Shown one piece after another: positions 47,311-56,186 of a stretch of 61,930 nucleotides of DNA. The position numbers were made by a program, and so were the translations under genes. Under the pieces are notes generated by a model, which was not told where the DNA came from, did not search any database, and saw only the letters and a program-made list of their open reading frames with translations. The stretch lies in assembly GCA_937929835.1 (NCBI GenBank), contig CALFUU010000018.1, forward strand, positions 1-61,930, given 5' to 3'. The DNA is from an uncultured Saprospiraceae bacterium (GTDB lineage Bacteria; Bacteroidota; Bacteroidia; Chitinophagales; Saprospiraceae). How positions within the stretch are numbered: the first letter of the stretch is position 1; every line of letters begins with the position of its first letter.

Positions 47311-49749
47311 TTACAAGGCCAATCGTAGCGCCAATACCACGTGTCTCCCCGCTCCACTGATACCCGAGGCAAAGGGTCTATAGTGCTGATCCAGTAGATT
47401 ATTCAAAGCGACATTAAGTGTTAGCTGTTCTGTAAGGTTGGCTTGTCCCGAGAGGCTAAATACCTGCCAAGCTGGAGTACCAACCTCATTGCCATCTGCA
47501 TCGATAGCGGCCAGATCTGCATTGTCAACGCTGCCACCATAGTCTTCTATCCTCTTCCAACTGTTGAATCTATGCTGTGCCATCACCCGTACACGAGGCC
47601 AAGCATACGTCAATGCCAGATCCCCATAAGTCGGTGGGATATGCCCGAGTGGCTGGGTGTTGCCCGGTGCTGTGACGGCTGTCCCATCTTGTATGCTCAC
47701 AGAACCATTGACCTTGAGACGGGTACTTAGCTGGGCTTGACCATAGATGGTAAGCCCTCGTATGGTACCAGAATTAGCGTTGACATTAGCGACCGTATTT
47801 AGCGTATCTCCATCTACAAAAACCAGATTCTCTTGTCCTGGCAAACTAAAGTCCTCGCGAATAATGGCATCTCGTAGTCGAGAATAATACCCTGTTACAC
47901 CAAGTGAAAACTGCGGCACTTCATAGGCGATTGTCAACTCTGTATTCCATACACTTTCGGGATCGAGGTCTGGATTGGGAATGGTAATCTCTCCACCTTG
48001 GATTCTGATCTTGGCGAGGTCATCAACATTGGGCGATCTAAACGAGGTCCCCGTGGATGCTTTAAATTTCCATCTATCTAGAGATACATTGACTCCTGAG
48101 ATGCCGACGAGCGCATTGTTGCTGCTCTCTATCCCATCAAAGAAGTAGGCGGGCCAAGCGACAGTGCCGTCATCGTCATATTGTAAAAAAGTATGCTGTG
48201 CCGTATATCTCAGACCATTAATCCAGACTACCTTGGATGCCCATAACTCTAGACTGTGCTGCGCAAAGAGGCCAAAATTCTGCTGCGTACTCCCCCCATT
48301 AGGATATCGCGTGACGGTTGGGATTGTTGCCCCTGAGAATATATCCGTCAGCGTCGCTACCGAGTTGACCGCATTAATATGATAATCAAAGCCATAGCTC
48401 AACTTCTGTCTCTGCCCTATCTCCTTGGCAAAATCTAGAGTAGCACCCCATACCTGAACAGACTCATCTTGTATTTCTCTATTGGGACTCTCAAAGTTTC
48501 TGCTGATCCTCGTCTCCACCAAATCCTGAAAAGACGTAATCAAGGTCAACTTATCGAAAAGACTATTGTCTGCTTGCCACTGGACCCGCGGCGAAATCAG
48601 CAACCGTTTCTGAGGACCATAATCCCACTCACTAAATCTCGGTGCCCCATTTCTCCAAGCTATCAGATTGTCATAGCGTGGGATGTCTGTACTTGTTGAA
48701 TACTGAATATTGAGCTCAGTCTTAAGCTCAGTAGAGGGCTGATAGACCCATTTCTGTAATAAATCCAATTGTGAGTAGCCTGTACCGACTTGTATGTTTT
48801 CGTTGGGGTTGTCGACAACTCTATCTTGTCCATCCACTTGCTCGACAAACCATGGGCGCTTGCCCCAATCAGGATACGCCTCGAGTCTTCTGGAACCTGT
48901 TCTGAGGTCTCCTCTATCGGAGACACTGGCACTAGAGAGGACTGCCCACTTGGGTGTAGCAAAGGTGTGATCCAAGTGTAAAGTCTTTTCATTGTCTGCA
49001 GAGGCATAGCGCAGGTGAGCATTATAGCGATGACTTTTGCTTTCCCCTTCTTTCAGCGCCAATAGAGGATTCTGTGTCCTAAAATGGACAACACCACCCA
49101 AGGCCTCACTGCCATACAACAAAGAACCTGCACCAAAGATGACCTCCATCTGGTCGAGGATAGCGGGGTCTATCGTGATAGCATTCTGTAAGTGTCCATT
49201 TCTGTAGATGGCATTATTGAGCCGTACACCATCGACAACGAGTAAGATCTTATTGGCTTCAAATCCTCTCAGTACTGGACTGCCCCCACCGAGTTGTGAT
49301 TTCTGAACGTAGACGCCAGGATTGAAAGAAAGCGCATCGGCAGTATTCTGCGCATTAGAACTAAAAATCTCTTCTGCTTTCATCCTCGTGACTTGATAAG
49401 GTAAGTCGATCTCTCTTGCATCCGTCCGACCATAGATGACGACTTCTTCGAGAATTTCTTCATCTGGTTGCAGGTATATCTGATAACCAGCTTGTTGCAG
49501 GTCGCTTGCAGATATAGATAATTCTTGATAGCCTAAATATTGGAAGCTAACGGGAAGTGCCTGAGATAAGATCAGCTCTACAACCCCGCTATCGTCGGTA
49601 ACTGCAGCGGCATCCCCATTGATGACGTGCACCCCTATCATCGGTTGCCCTAGCTCATCTTGCACTATAATCTGTTGCTGAGCTACTACCTGAGCAACCC
49701 AGATCAGACTAAGCCAAAGGCAACTGAATACTGAATGTCGTCTTTTCAT
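47311..49749 (-). CDS. TonB-dependent outer-membrane receptor
   Basis: 812 residues. The signal peptide (MKRRHSVFSCLWLSLIWVA, cleavage near VVAQ) precedes a carboxypeptidase-regulatory-like domain (about 25-95: IVQDELGQPMIGVHVING). The plug follows (about 125-235, with LRGFEANKILLVVDGVRLNN and YGSEALGGVVHFRTQ) and then the 22-strand barrel ending in HVVLALRLAL. The plug wording is close to the heme/hemoglobin and colicin-type receptor group, but the ligand is not provable. The start overlaps the end of the histidine kinase gene by 41 bases. Confidence 0.93.
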   Translation of the reverse strand: MKRRHSVFSCLWLSLIWVAQVVAQQQIIVQDELGQPMIGVHVINGDAAAVTDDSGVVELILSQALPVSFQYLGYQELSISASDLQQAGYQIYLQPDEEILEEVVIYGRTDAREIDLPYQVTRMKAEEIFSSNAQNTADALSFNPGVYVQKSQLGGGSPVLRGFEANKILLVVDGVRLNNAIYRNGHLQNAITIDPAILDQMEVIFGAGSLLYGSEALGGVVHFRTQNPLLALKEGESKSHRYNAHLRYASADNEKTLHLDHTFATPKWAVLSSASVSDRGDLRTGSRRLEAYPDWGKRPWFVEQVDGQDRVVDNPNENIQVGTGYSQLDLLQKWVYQPSTELKTELNIQYSTSTDIPRYDNLIAWRNGAPRFSEWDYGPQKRLLISPRVQWQADNSLFDKLTLITSFQDLVETRISRNFESPNREIQDESVQVWGATLDFAKEIGQRQKLSYGFDYHINAVNSVATLTDIFSGATIPTVTRYPNGGSTQQNFGLFAQHSLELWASKVVWINGLRYTAQHTFLQYDDDGTVAWPAYFFDGIESSNNALVGISGVNVSLDRWKFKASTGTSFRSPNVDDLAKIRIQGGEITIPNPDLDPESVWNTELTIAYEVPQFSLGVTGYYSRLRDAIIREDFSLPGQENLVFVDGDTLNTVANVNANSGTIRGLTIYGQAQLSTRLKVNGSVSIQDGTAVTAPGNTQPLGHIPPTYGDLALTYAWPRVRVMAQHRFNSWKRIEDYGGSVDNADLAAIDADGNEVGTPAWQVFSLSGQANLTEQLTLNVALNNLLDQHYRPFASGISGAGRHVVLALRLAL

Positions 49750-50866
49750 TAGGTATGGAATTTTTCACTACGATCTTACCACTATGGTAGTTTTCAATGA
49801 TCCTCTTCGCGAGAGAGAGCCCTAGGCCCCACCCGCGTTTCTTGGTGGTATAGCCTGGATTAAAAACTGCCTTAAACTTATTGCTTTCGATACCTTTTCC
49901 TGTATCACTTATCTCTATATACACTTTATTGTCGGAGGTTGTCAGCTGGGCGTGGATACGACCTTGTCCAGACATCGCATCTAGTGCATTGCGCAGCAGA
50001 TTCTCTATCACCCAGTCAAAGAGATGCGAGTTGATGTTGGCATAGATCGGTGTCTGATTGATATCAGGAAAATCAAAGATGACCTTTCTTGGTGCTCGGC
50101 GTTGCATATAGATTTTGCAATCGTGGAGCTCCTCTATGAGATTGATTTTTTCCAGTTCTGGCTTAGATCCTATTTTGGAAAATCTATCAGCGATGAGTTC
50201 TAGTCGATTAACATCATTACGCAATTCTACGACGACTTCTTGCTGTTCTGCATCCGTCAGCTTTTCACTCTTAAGGTACTCTATCCAGCCTATTATCGCA
50301 GAGATAGGCGTACCTAGCTGATGTGCAGTCTCCTTGGCCATTCCTGCCCAGACTCTATTTTGCTCAGCTTTTCTAGATGTAGAAAAAAGATAGTAAGCAA
50401 AGAGCACAAAAGTGCCCAAGAACAAGATCTGAGCTAATGGAAATAAGGATATCCGTCTATACAGCTTAGAATTTTCGTAATAAATTTTGGAAGCGTAACC
50501 TACTGCAGTGAGTGGTTCATAACCAGACTTAAGAATGGCTGCTTTTTTCTGAGCCAGAAAAACTTGATCCTCACTGATCTCATCCCCTTCTCCATAGTTA
50601 TAGCCTATGAGTTTACCTGTTTCGCTCTCTGTTATAATGGGAATGTCTTTGACGCTACTGAGTATGGCCAACTCTATGACCGGATCATCACTTTCGTTAT
50701 TGATGACAGACTTCTGGGCCTCAGAATATAGCTCTATAAGGCGCAGTTCCTTTGCTGCTAGATTTCTGGCTAAGTATTGGGAATAGACCATAGTCAGAAC
50801 GACGATGACCAACCCCATTATCGCTAATAGCCATTTCCAAGTCGTCTTATTTTTATAGATCTCCAT
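49709..50866 (-). CDS. sensor histidine kinase
   Basis: 385 residues. There are two membrane segments (about 14-34 and 140-162) around a periplasmic sensor region of about 105 residues. The HisKA domain has the phospho-acceptor His182 in KETAHQLGTPIS, and the HATPase domain has an N box (NLLRNALDAM), G1 (DTGKGI) and G2 (RGWGLGLSLAKRI). No response regulator is adjacent, so the cognate partner is elsewhere. The 3' end overlaps the TonB receptor gene by 41 bases, suggesting joint transcription; whether the receptor supplies the signal is inference. Confidence 0.92.
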   Translation of the reverse strand: MEIYKNKTTWKWLLAIMGLVIVVLTMVYSQYLARNLAAKELRLIELYSEAQKSVINNESDDPVIELAILSSVKDIPIITESETGKLIGYNYGEGDEISEDQVFLAQKKAAILKSGYEPLTAVGYASKIYYENSKLYRRISLFPLAQILFLGTFVLFAYYLFSTSRKAEQNRVWAGMAKETAHQLGTPISAIIGWIEYLKSEKLTDAEQQEVVVELRNDVNRLELIADRFSKIGSKPELEKINLIEELHDCKIYMQRRAPRKVIFDFPDINQTPIYANINSHLFDWVIENLLRNALDAMSGQGRIHAQLTTSDNKVYIEISDTGKGIESNKFKAVFNPGYTTKKRGWGLGLSLAKRIIENYHSGKIVVKNSIPNEKTTFSIQLPLA

Positions 50867-50966
50867 CTAGAGGGTTAAAATCGGTGTCCTTATTACCGAC
50901 ACACAACCAACGAACTTACTGATTTTAGTATTATTATACTTGGATTACTTTTATGATGACGTGCTT

Positions 50967-51407
50967 ATGATGACAGATTCGAAGACCTTGAAGACCTATA
51001 CTTACACAGAATTATCGGAGTTGCCAGCGCTCGCAAGAGAACTGAAGACAGCTTTTCAGCATAACCTGATCTTATTTATTGGGGATCTAGGGGCAGGAAA
51101 GACCACTTTTATCAAGGAATTGGTCCAACAATATGGATCCACGGACTTGGCTTCCAGTCCTAGCTATGCCCTTATCAACAAGTACAACGCTGATAAGACG
51201 ATCTATCATATAGACCTTTATCGCCTAGATCGCGTAGAGGATGTCTTTCATCTGGGTATCGAAGAGATCTTATATGGGGACAATCTCTGCCTGATAGAGT
51301 GGCCTCAGATTATCATAGACCATATAGACCCACCCTATCATATCCTTAAGATAGAGGTGCAGGAGAGCGGTGACCGGAAAATCACTTTCTCGGAAGTATC
51401 GAAATAG
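50967..51407 (+). CDS. tsaE: tRNA threonylcarbamoyladenosine biosynthesis ATPase TsaE
   Basis: 146 residues from ATG at 50967; the next ATG (50970) is equally plausible and a TTG at 50940 opens the frame further. TsaE marks: Walker A GDLGAGKTTF near residue 40, SSPSYALINKY, and the conserved IYHIDLYRL plus CLIEWPQ. TsaE supports TsaB/TsaD in making the t6A37 base of ANN-decoding tRNAs. The alanine dehydrogenase gene follows 42 bases after. Confidence 0.93.
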   Translation: MMTDSKTLKTYTYTELSELPALARELKTAFQHNLILFIGDLGAGKTTFIKELVQQYGSTDLASSPSYALINKYNADKTIYHIDLYRLDRVEDVFHLGIEEILYGDNLCLIEWPQIIIDHIDPPYHILKIEVQESGDRKITFSEVSK

Positions 51408-51449
51408 CCTTATATTGTAGAGACCTTATTATCTTTTATCAACGCCATT

Positions 51450-52679
51450 ATGTCTGTAGGAGAAAAGAAATTTAGTTTTTCAGAGTTTTTTACGGAAGGT
51501 CAGTACCAGACGCAGACAGAAGTGCTGGAGGTCCAGGACAAAAAGCACAACATTACCATAGGTATCCCTAAGGAGGAGAATAACGATGAAAACAGGATCT
51601 CGCTTGTGCCGAACTCAATACGAACCTTGGCAGGCTATGGACACCACGTCGTTGTAGAAAAAGGAGCTGGCGAAAAATCTAACTTCACAGATCACGACTT
51701 TGCCGAGGCAGGTGCTGATGTGGAGGCTAGTAAGGATAGGGTCTATAAATCAGACGTTATTGTCAAAGCTGCACCGCCGACACTAGAAGAGCTCGACTTG
51801 ATGCAGAGCGGTGCGATGCTCATATCCCCGATACTCCTGCCTAAAGTAACCGAAGAATACCTCCTCAAGCTCAAAAAGAAAAAAATCATTGCCATCGCCA
51901 TGGAATACTTAGAAGGCGAAAATGGGGCCTTTCCACTTGTCAGAATAATGAGCGAAATAGCCGGGATGGCCACAATCTTTACCTCTGCAGAACTACTCAG
52001 TTCCTCACAAGGTGGACGTGGCATCTTGCTCGGTGGTGTCTCAGGTGTCCCCCCCGCCAAGGTTGTCATACTTGGGGCTGGCGTTGTAGGCGAGTTTGCA
52101 ACCAAGACGGCTCTAGGGCTAGGTGCTTCGGTAAGGATATTTGACAATGACATCAACAAACTGATGCGGATACAGAATCTCATCGGTAGACATCTACATA
52201 CCTCGACATTTAATCCTGTCTACTTAGGGTACCAACTGATGAGTGCGGATGTCGTCATCGGTGCAGTCCATAGCAAAACAGGGCGATCACCTATCATTGT
52301 CACAGAAGAGATGGTGAGTAAAATGAAACCGGGCTCTGTAGTCGTAGATGTAAGCATCGACCAAGGTGGATGTATAGAAACCTCACGCGTAACCTCCCAC
52401 AGGAAACCGACTTTTGTCAAGCACGATATCATCCATTATTGTGTGCCCAACATCGCCTCTAAGGTGCCTCGGACAGCCTCTGTAGCTGTCAGCAACATCA
52501 TCACACCTATCATTATTAAGGCTGGCAATCATAGCTCGCTCGAAGCACTTATATATCAAGGCAATGGTGTCCGCAATGGGGTCTACACTTACAAGGGTGC
52601 ACTGACAAACCAATATCTGAGCAAGCGCTTCAATATGAAGTACCAAGATCTTAATCTTCTGATAGCTAGTAAGTTTTAA
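51450..52679 (+). CDS. ald: alanine dehydrogenase
   Basis: 409 residues, about 35 more than the Bacillus enzyme, owing to an N-terminal extension before ITIGIPKEENNDENRISLVP. Further marks: the Lys of SDVIVKAAPPT, EYLEGENGAFPL, the Rossmann motif ILGAGVVGEFAT (about 210-221) and VVVDVSIDQGGCIETSR. It interconverts alanine with pyruvate and ammonia using NAD(H). An alternative in the same superfamily is NAD(P) transhydrogenase alpha subunit, but the DVSIDQGG segment and length favour alanine dehydrogenase. It lies 42 bases after tsaE. Confidence 0.88.
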   Translation: MSVGEKKFSFSEFFTEGQYQTQTEVLEVQDKKHNITIGIPKEENNDENRISLVPNSIRTLAGYGHHVVVEKGAGEKSNFTDHDFAEAGADVEASKDRVYKSDVIVKAAPPTLEELDLMQSGAMLISPILLPKVTEEYLLKLKKKKIIAIAMEYLEGENGAFPLVRIMSEIAGMATIFTSAELLSSSQGGRGILLGGVSGVPPAKVVILGAGVVGEFATKTALGLGASVRIFDNDINKLMRIQNLIGRHLHTSTFNPVYLGYQLMSADVVIGAVHSKTGRSPIIVTEEMVSKMKPGSVVVDVSIDQGGCIETSRVTSHRKPTFVKHDIIHYCVPNIASKVPRTASVAVSNIITPIIIKAGNHSSLEALIYQGNGVRNGVYTYKGALTNQYLSKRFNMKYQDLNLLIASKF

Positions 52680-52827
52680 GCCGAGACATTTTTGTATTGT
52701 GTTTAGAATAAGTGATCTCAGTAGCCTCTTCTGAGGTAAAACTATCGTCAAAACATGCGTATCTAAGATGTGTCCTTTTTAATTACGTCTAGCTAGGAAT
52801 AATTGCTAAACATCGAGGAAGTTTTGA

Positions 52828-52860
52828 ATTGATATGCCCCGCTCCTCTCCTCTATCTTTG
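52828..52860 (+). promoter_or_regulatory. promoter of the thioredoxin-like gene
   Basis: ATTG at 52828-52831 and TATCTTTG at 52853-52860 are separated by 21 bases, close to the Bacteroidota consensus of TTTG-N19-TAnnTTTG. The coding start lies 17 bases further on. Confidence 0.5.
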
Positions 52861-52877
52861 TATCAAACAAGAATAGT

Positions 52878-53474
52878 ATGCGCTACACCATAAATATTTT
52901 CTTAGTTGTTTTTACAGGTCTTTTTCTCTTACCTGAATCTATGATGTCGCAAGATAATCTCCAAAAGCAACTGTCTATCAAGGGGAAAATCTCTCCTTAT
53001 GGTATTGCTGGACAGCAAGCGCCTGAGCTCAATGTCACAAAGTGGGTAGATGCTCTAGGTAATGCAACAGAAGCATTTAATCTAGCAGATCATAAGAACA
53101 AATTTACAGTGCTCTATTGCTTCCAAGCGTGGTGTCCTGGATGCCATAGTAGAGGGTTGCCGGCGTTAAAGGAAATGAGCACAGCACTTAAGGACAATCC
53201 AAATGTCACCTTTGCTGCCATACAGACTGTATTCGAAGGCGCCCACGCCAATACCTATGAGCGCCTCTTAGAAATACAAAAGCAATATGGACTCGAAATT
53301 CCTTTTGGTCACAACACCCCAGTTGAGGGCCAACGATTACCTTCAGTGATGCAGCAATACCAGACAGGTGGGACGCCGTGGTTTATCTTTATCGATCAAG
53401 AAGGTCAAGTCGTCTTCAATGATTTTCATCTCAATACAAAGAAGGCCATAGCGTATCTTAAGACCATACAATAA
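52878..53474 (+). CDS. secreted thioredoxin-like (TlpA/redoxin) protein
   Basis: 198 residues. An N-terminal hydrophobic segment (INIFLVVFTGLFLLPESMM) is a signal peptide or anchor. The thioredoxin fold has the active site CPGC at residues 86-89 within YCFQAWCPGCHSRGLPALKE, and the cis-Pro loop GGTPWFIFIDQEGQVV. CPGC is an unusual inter-Cys pair for TlpA proteins, where CPPC or CPxC is common. A role in extracytoplasmic thiol reduction is inferred. The Nudix gene follows 38 bases later. Confidence 0.85.
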   Translation: MRYTINIFLVVFTGLFLLPESMMSQDNLQKQLSIKGKISPYGIAGQQAPELNVTKWVDALGNATEAFNLADHKNKFTVLYCFQAWCPGCHSRGLPALKEMSTALKDNPNVTFAAIQTVFEGAHANTYERLLEIQKQYGLEIPFGHNTPVEGQRLPSVMQQYQTGGTPWFIFIDQEGQVVFNDFHLNTKKAIAYLKTIQ

Positions 53475-53512
53475 GGATGAATAATCCCTAGCTTTGGTCT
53501 CAATTAGCATCT

Positions 53513-54070
53513 ATGTCCCAACACAAAAACCCTTGGCAACGCCTGAAGACTACTAACGTCTACGACAATGATTGGATAAAGGTACATCACGACGAGGTGA
53601 TCACACCGGGTGGCTCAGAAGGCATCTATGGTCGAGTCATTTTCAAAAATGTTGCCGTGGGTATCATCCCTCTTGATACAGAATTCAATACTTGGTTGGT
53701 GGGGCAATACCGCTACACCTTAGACGCCTATAGTTGGGAAATTCCAGAAGGCGGCAGTCCTCATAATACCTTGCCGCTCCATTCAGCTCAGCGAGAATTG
53801 CGCGAAGAAACAGGACTCATCGCAGAGCAATGGACCCCTATCCTCACCCTACACACTTCTAATTCTGTGACAGATGAGAAGGCTGTCATCTATCTTGCCC
53901 AAAACCTAACACAAGGCCCCTCGGCACCAGAGGACACAGAAGAGCTTGTCGCCCAAAAATTACCTTTTGCAGAAGTGGTTGAGATGGTACATCAGGGAAA
54001 AATCACGGATGCCATATCTGTTGCCGGCATACTTAAAGTGGCTCATATGGTTAGGGAGGGGAAAGTTTAG
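53513..54070 (+). CDS. Nudix hydrolase, ADP-ribose pyrophosphatase-like
   Basis: 185 residues, typical of ADP-ribose/ADP-sugar pyrophosphatases. The Nudix box lies near residues 82-105: it keeps RELREETGL but has Thr where the consensus GX5E has the first Glu. Preceding strands WLVGQYRYTLDAYSWEIPEGG and following LTLHTSNSVTDEKAVIYLA fit the NudF group. It should cleave nucleoside-diphosphate sugars to phosphosugar and AMP; the substrate is not established. Loss of the first box Glu need not abolish activity, since metal binding relies mainly on the REL-x-EE residues. Confidence 0.88.
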   Translation: MSQHKNPWQRLKTTNVYDNDWIKVHHDEVITPGGSEGIYGRVIFKNVAVGIIPLDTEFNTWLVGQYRYTLDAYSWEIPEGGSPHNTLPLHSAQRELREETGLIAEQWTPILTLHTSNSVTDEKAVIYLAQNLTQGPSAPEDTEELVAQKLPFAEVVEMVHQGKITDAISVAGILKVAHMVREGKV

Positions 54071-54100
54071 GCTAGTGATAAATCATAATTCTACACTAGC
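54071..54100. other. 7-bp inverted repeat after the Nudix gene
   Basis: GCTAGTG at 54071-54077 and CACTAGC at 54094-54100 are exact complements separated by 16 bases, starting immediately after the stop codon. No T-run follows, so a terminator call is not justified. Confidence 0.35.
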
Positions 54101-54112
54101 TCTTCCACCCTC

Positions 54113-54389
54113 CAACTATGCACTATGCACTAAAAAACTATGCACTAAAAAAGAATAGCCTCTGCGTCTAGCCCAACTATGCACTATGCACTAAAAAACT
54201 ATGCACTAAAAAAAAGAGCCTCTGCGTCTAGCCCCAACTATACACTATGCACTAAAAAACTATGCACTAAAAAAAGAGCCTCTGCGTCCAGCCCCAACTA
54301 TGCACTATGCACTAAAAAACTATGCACTAAAAAAAAGAGCCTCTGCGTCTAGCCCAACTATGCACTATGCACTAAAAAACTATGCACTA
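54113..54389. repeat. intergenic minisatellite, 60-61 bp unit, about 4.6 copies
   Basis: Units start at 54113, 54174, 54235 and 54295, with a 35-base partial unit from 54355. Each carries three copies of TATGCACTA, two touching (sharing bases) and one after an A-run, then a second A-run and the segment GAGCCTCTGCGTCTAGCCC. Copies differ by only one to three bases plus A-run length. The array fills most of the 435-base gap between the Nudix gene and the triplicated-module gene. No coding frame is supported through it. Confidence 0.92.
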
Positions 54390-54439
54390 GTAAATAATCC
54401 CGATTCAGCCCCTCTATCACCCTACCCATCTCAACTTAG

Positions 54440-54470
54440 TTTTATAAAGCGGCACACGACGGCATATTTG
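54440..54470 (+). promoter_or_regulatory. possible promoter of the triplicated-module gene
   Basis: TTTT at 54440-54443 and CATATTTG at 54463-54470 are spaced 19 bases apart, each one mismatch from TTTG-N19-TAnnTTTG. It lies between the minisatellite and the start at 54506. Confidence 0.4.
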
Positions 54471-54505
54471 CAGTAGTATGATTCCTAAAATAAAAACTAA
54501 CGACT

Positions 54506-55741
54506 ATGGCCAATAAGATTTTTCTACTGGTGATCACTGCCTTTCTCAACGCCTTTATCTTGAGTGAAGTGCAATCTGCAATGACAGAAGACAATTCGAT
54601 ATTTCTCTATGGGACCATTACGACGGAAGATGACCAGACGTATACGGGGCAGATAAGATGGGGCAAAGAGGAAGCCTTCTTGTTTGACTTTTTTAATGCA
54701 ACAAAGGTTGAAAATGAGAACCTCATCCACTTATCTCGATCTGAAGTCAAGGAGTTGGACAAACAGAATTCGTGGGTCAGCACAGGATGGTTTGGTTGGT
54801 CACGCAGCAGTTACATTAATAACCATACACATTCATTTGTTTGTCAATTTGGCGATATCCTCGCGATAAAGCCTCAGCGGGGCGACAGAGTAAAAGTGAT
54901 GCTCAGAAACGGAGAAGTGCTCCGACTCTCTGGAGGTTCTAACGACATAGGGGCTACCGTCAGAATCCACGATGCAGAGTTGGGTATGATAAAAATAGAT
55001 TGGGACAACATTAGCGAAGTCAGATTTGAAAGTGCACCTGACAATATGGAAAGTGACTATGGGGCTCCGCTCTTTGGCCAAGTAGAGACGCGAAGTGGAA
55101 GTTTTACAGGTTATGTACAATGGGATCACGATGAGCGACTAGCTGATGACGAACTCAATGGCGATACCAAAGGCGGTGAGTTAGATATTCCCTTTGGAAA
55201 AATACAGAGGATCAAGAAAACCTTCAGCGGATCCGAAGTCACGATGCAATCAGGTAGAACTTTTAAGTTGTATGGTAGTAATGACGTAGATGATGACAAT
55301 CGTGGCATCATCGTCAATATTATGGGTATGGGTCGCGTAGATATACCTTGGGAAGAATTCGAACAGGTTACCTTTTCAGAACCTACGCAGAGCACTTGGT
55401 CGTCTAGCTATGAGAGCAAGCCGCTCTCGGGATCAATAGAAACTGTAGATGGCAATGCGTACAGCGGGGAGATCATATTTGACCTAGATGAGCATTACGA
55501 TTTGGAAATCTTGGATGGCGACAATGATGACTTAGAGTACTCGCTACCTTTTAGATATGTCAGCAAGATAAAACCCAAAAATGATGATGCCACCTATGTC
55601 ACTTTGCGCAATGGAGAGCAATTACTCTTAGAAGATAGTGTCGATGTCAACGATGATAATGATGGCATCTTAGTCGCTGATGGCCCAGATGATTATAAGT
55701 ACATCAGATGGTCTGACGTAGAGGAGATTAGATTCCATTAA
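54506..55741 (+). CDS. unrecognised secreted protein with three copies of one module
   Basis: 411 residues. The signal peptide is MANKIFLLVITAFLNAFILS. The rest is three beta-rich modules of about 125 residues. Each opens with a strand pair (LYGTITTEDDQTYTGQIRW; LFGQVETRSGSFTGYVQW; LSGSIETVDGNAYSGEIIF). Each closes with a V-x-x-RNGE-x-L-type strand, an Asp/Asn-rich loop (DVDDDNRGI; DVNDDNDGI) and an I-x-W-x-x-x-x-V-x-F ending. Intervening acidic loops could bind Ca2+. I do not recognise the family. It is preceded by the minisatellite and followed, convergently, by a small lipoprotein gene. Confidence 0.85.
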   Translation: MANKIFLLVITAFLNAFILSEVQSAMTEDNSIFLYGTITTEDDQTYTGQIRWGKEEAFLFDFFNATKVENENLIHLSRSEVKELDKQNSWVSTGWFGWSRSSYINNHTHSFVCQFGDILAIKPQRGDRVKVMLRNGEVLRLSGGSNDIGATVRIHDAELGMIKIDWDNISEVRFESAPDNMESDYGAPLFGQVETRSGSFTGYVQWDHDERLADDELNGDTKGGELDIPFGKIQRIKKTFSGSEVTMQSGRTFKLYGSNDVDDDNRGIIVNIMGMGRVDIPWEEFEQVTFSEPTQSTWSSSYESKPLSGSIETVDGNAYSGEIIFDLDEHYDLEILDGDNDDLEYSLPFRYVSKIKPKNDDATYVTLRNGEQLLLEDSVDVNDDNDGILVADGPDDYKYIRWSDVEEIRFH

Positions 55742-55789
55742 TCTTAGAGGTGGCTGAGATAGAGGAATGCTATAGTTTGGATTCCTTTC

Positions 55790-55993
55790 TTACTTGCCCA
55801 TTCTCTTTCTCTCCTTCTTGGAGTAGAGTCCAGACTTACCTCTCTTACCGTTAAAGCTATCTATTTCGCTACCTAATTCATAGTCTGAGCCAGGGCAACC
55901 TTCGCCAGTTTTGCAACTAGAAAAGCCTACCATTAAGAAGCCAAAAGCTAGCAATATGAGGAGGTTGAGGACTGATTTCTTGGTATTTTTCAT
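55790..55993 (-). CDS. small lipoprotein of unknown function
   Basis: 67 residues. The signal sequence ends in FSSC with predicted lipidated Cys27, then CKTGEGCPGSDYE and a basic C-terminal tail (GLYSKKERKRMGK). A correctly built lipobox, a strong Lys-rich n-region and its position in an otherwise empty gap argue that it is a real gene. No domain is recognised. Likely convergent with the triplicated-module gene. Confidence 0.7.
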   Translation of the reverse strand: MKNTKKSVLNLLILLAFGFLMVGFSSCKTGEGCPGSDYELGSEIDSFNGKRGKSGLYSKKERKRMGK

Positions 55994-56116
55994 AATTCTG
56001 AGGACTAGGATTGTATGTAATCGAAGATAATATCTAGGTTTTAGATCAAAAAATCACGTTTATCGGCCAAAACCCAAGTAAATAAAGGGTTTTTGGGCGA
56101 TTTTAATATTAGAATC

Positions 56117-56147
56117 TTTGATTATGTATGCATAAGACCTAATTTTG
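56117..56147 (+). promoter_or_regulatory. promoter of the HU gene
   Basis: TTTG at 56117-56120 and TAATTTTG at 56140-56147 are separated by exactly 19 bases, a perfect match to the Bacteroidota consensus. Transcription should start near 56154, leaving a leader of about 33 bases that has no Shine-Dalgarno but an A/T-rich run before the ATG. Confidence 0.8.
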
Positions 56148-56186
56148 CGGCTGAACACATTTTTACTTTAATCAAATTATATTCAA

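Noticed and set aside
53946-54158. Frame of 70 codons running from the Nudix gene into the minisatellite
   Set aside because: It starts inside the Nudix gene and reads repeat sequence; the array has unit lengths of 60 and 61 that break any constant frame.
54113-54389. CRISPR array
   Set aside because: Whole units are repeated in tandem with no distinct unique spacers, and no cas genes are nearby.
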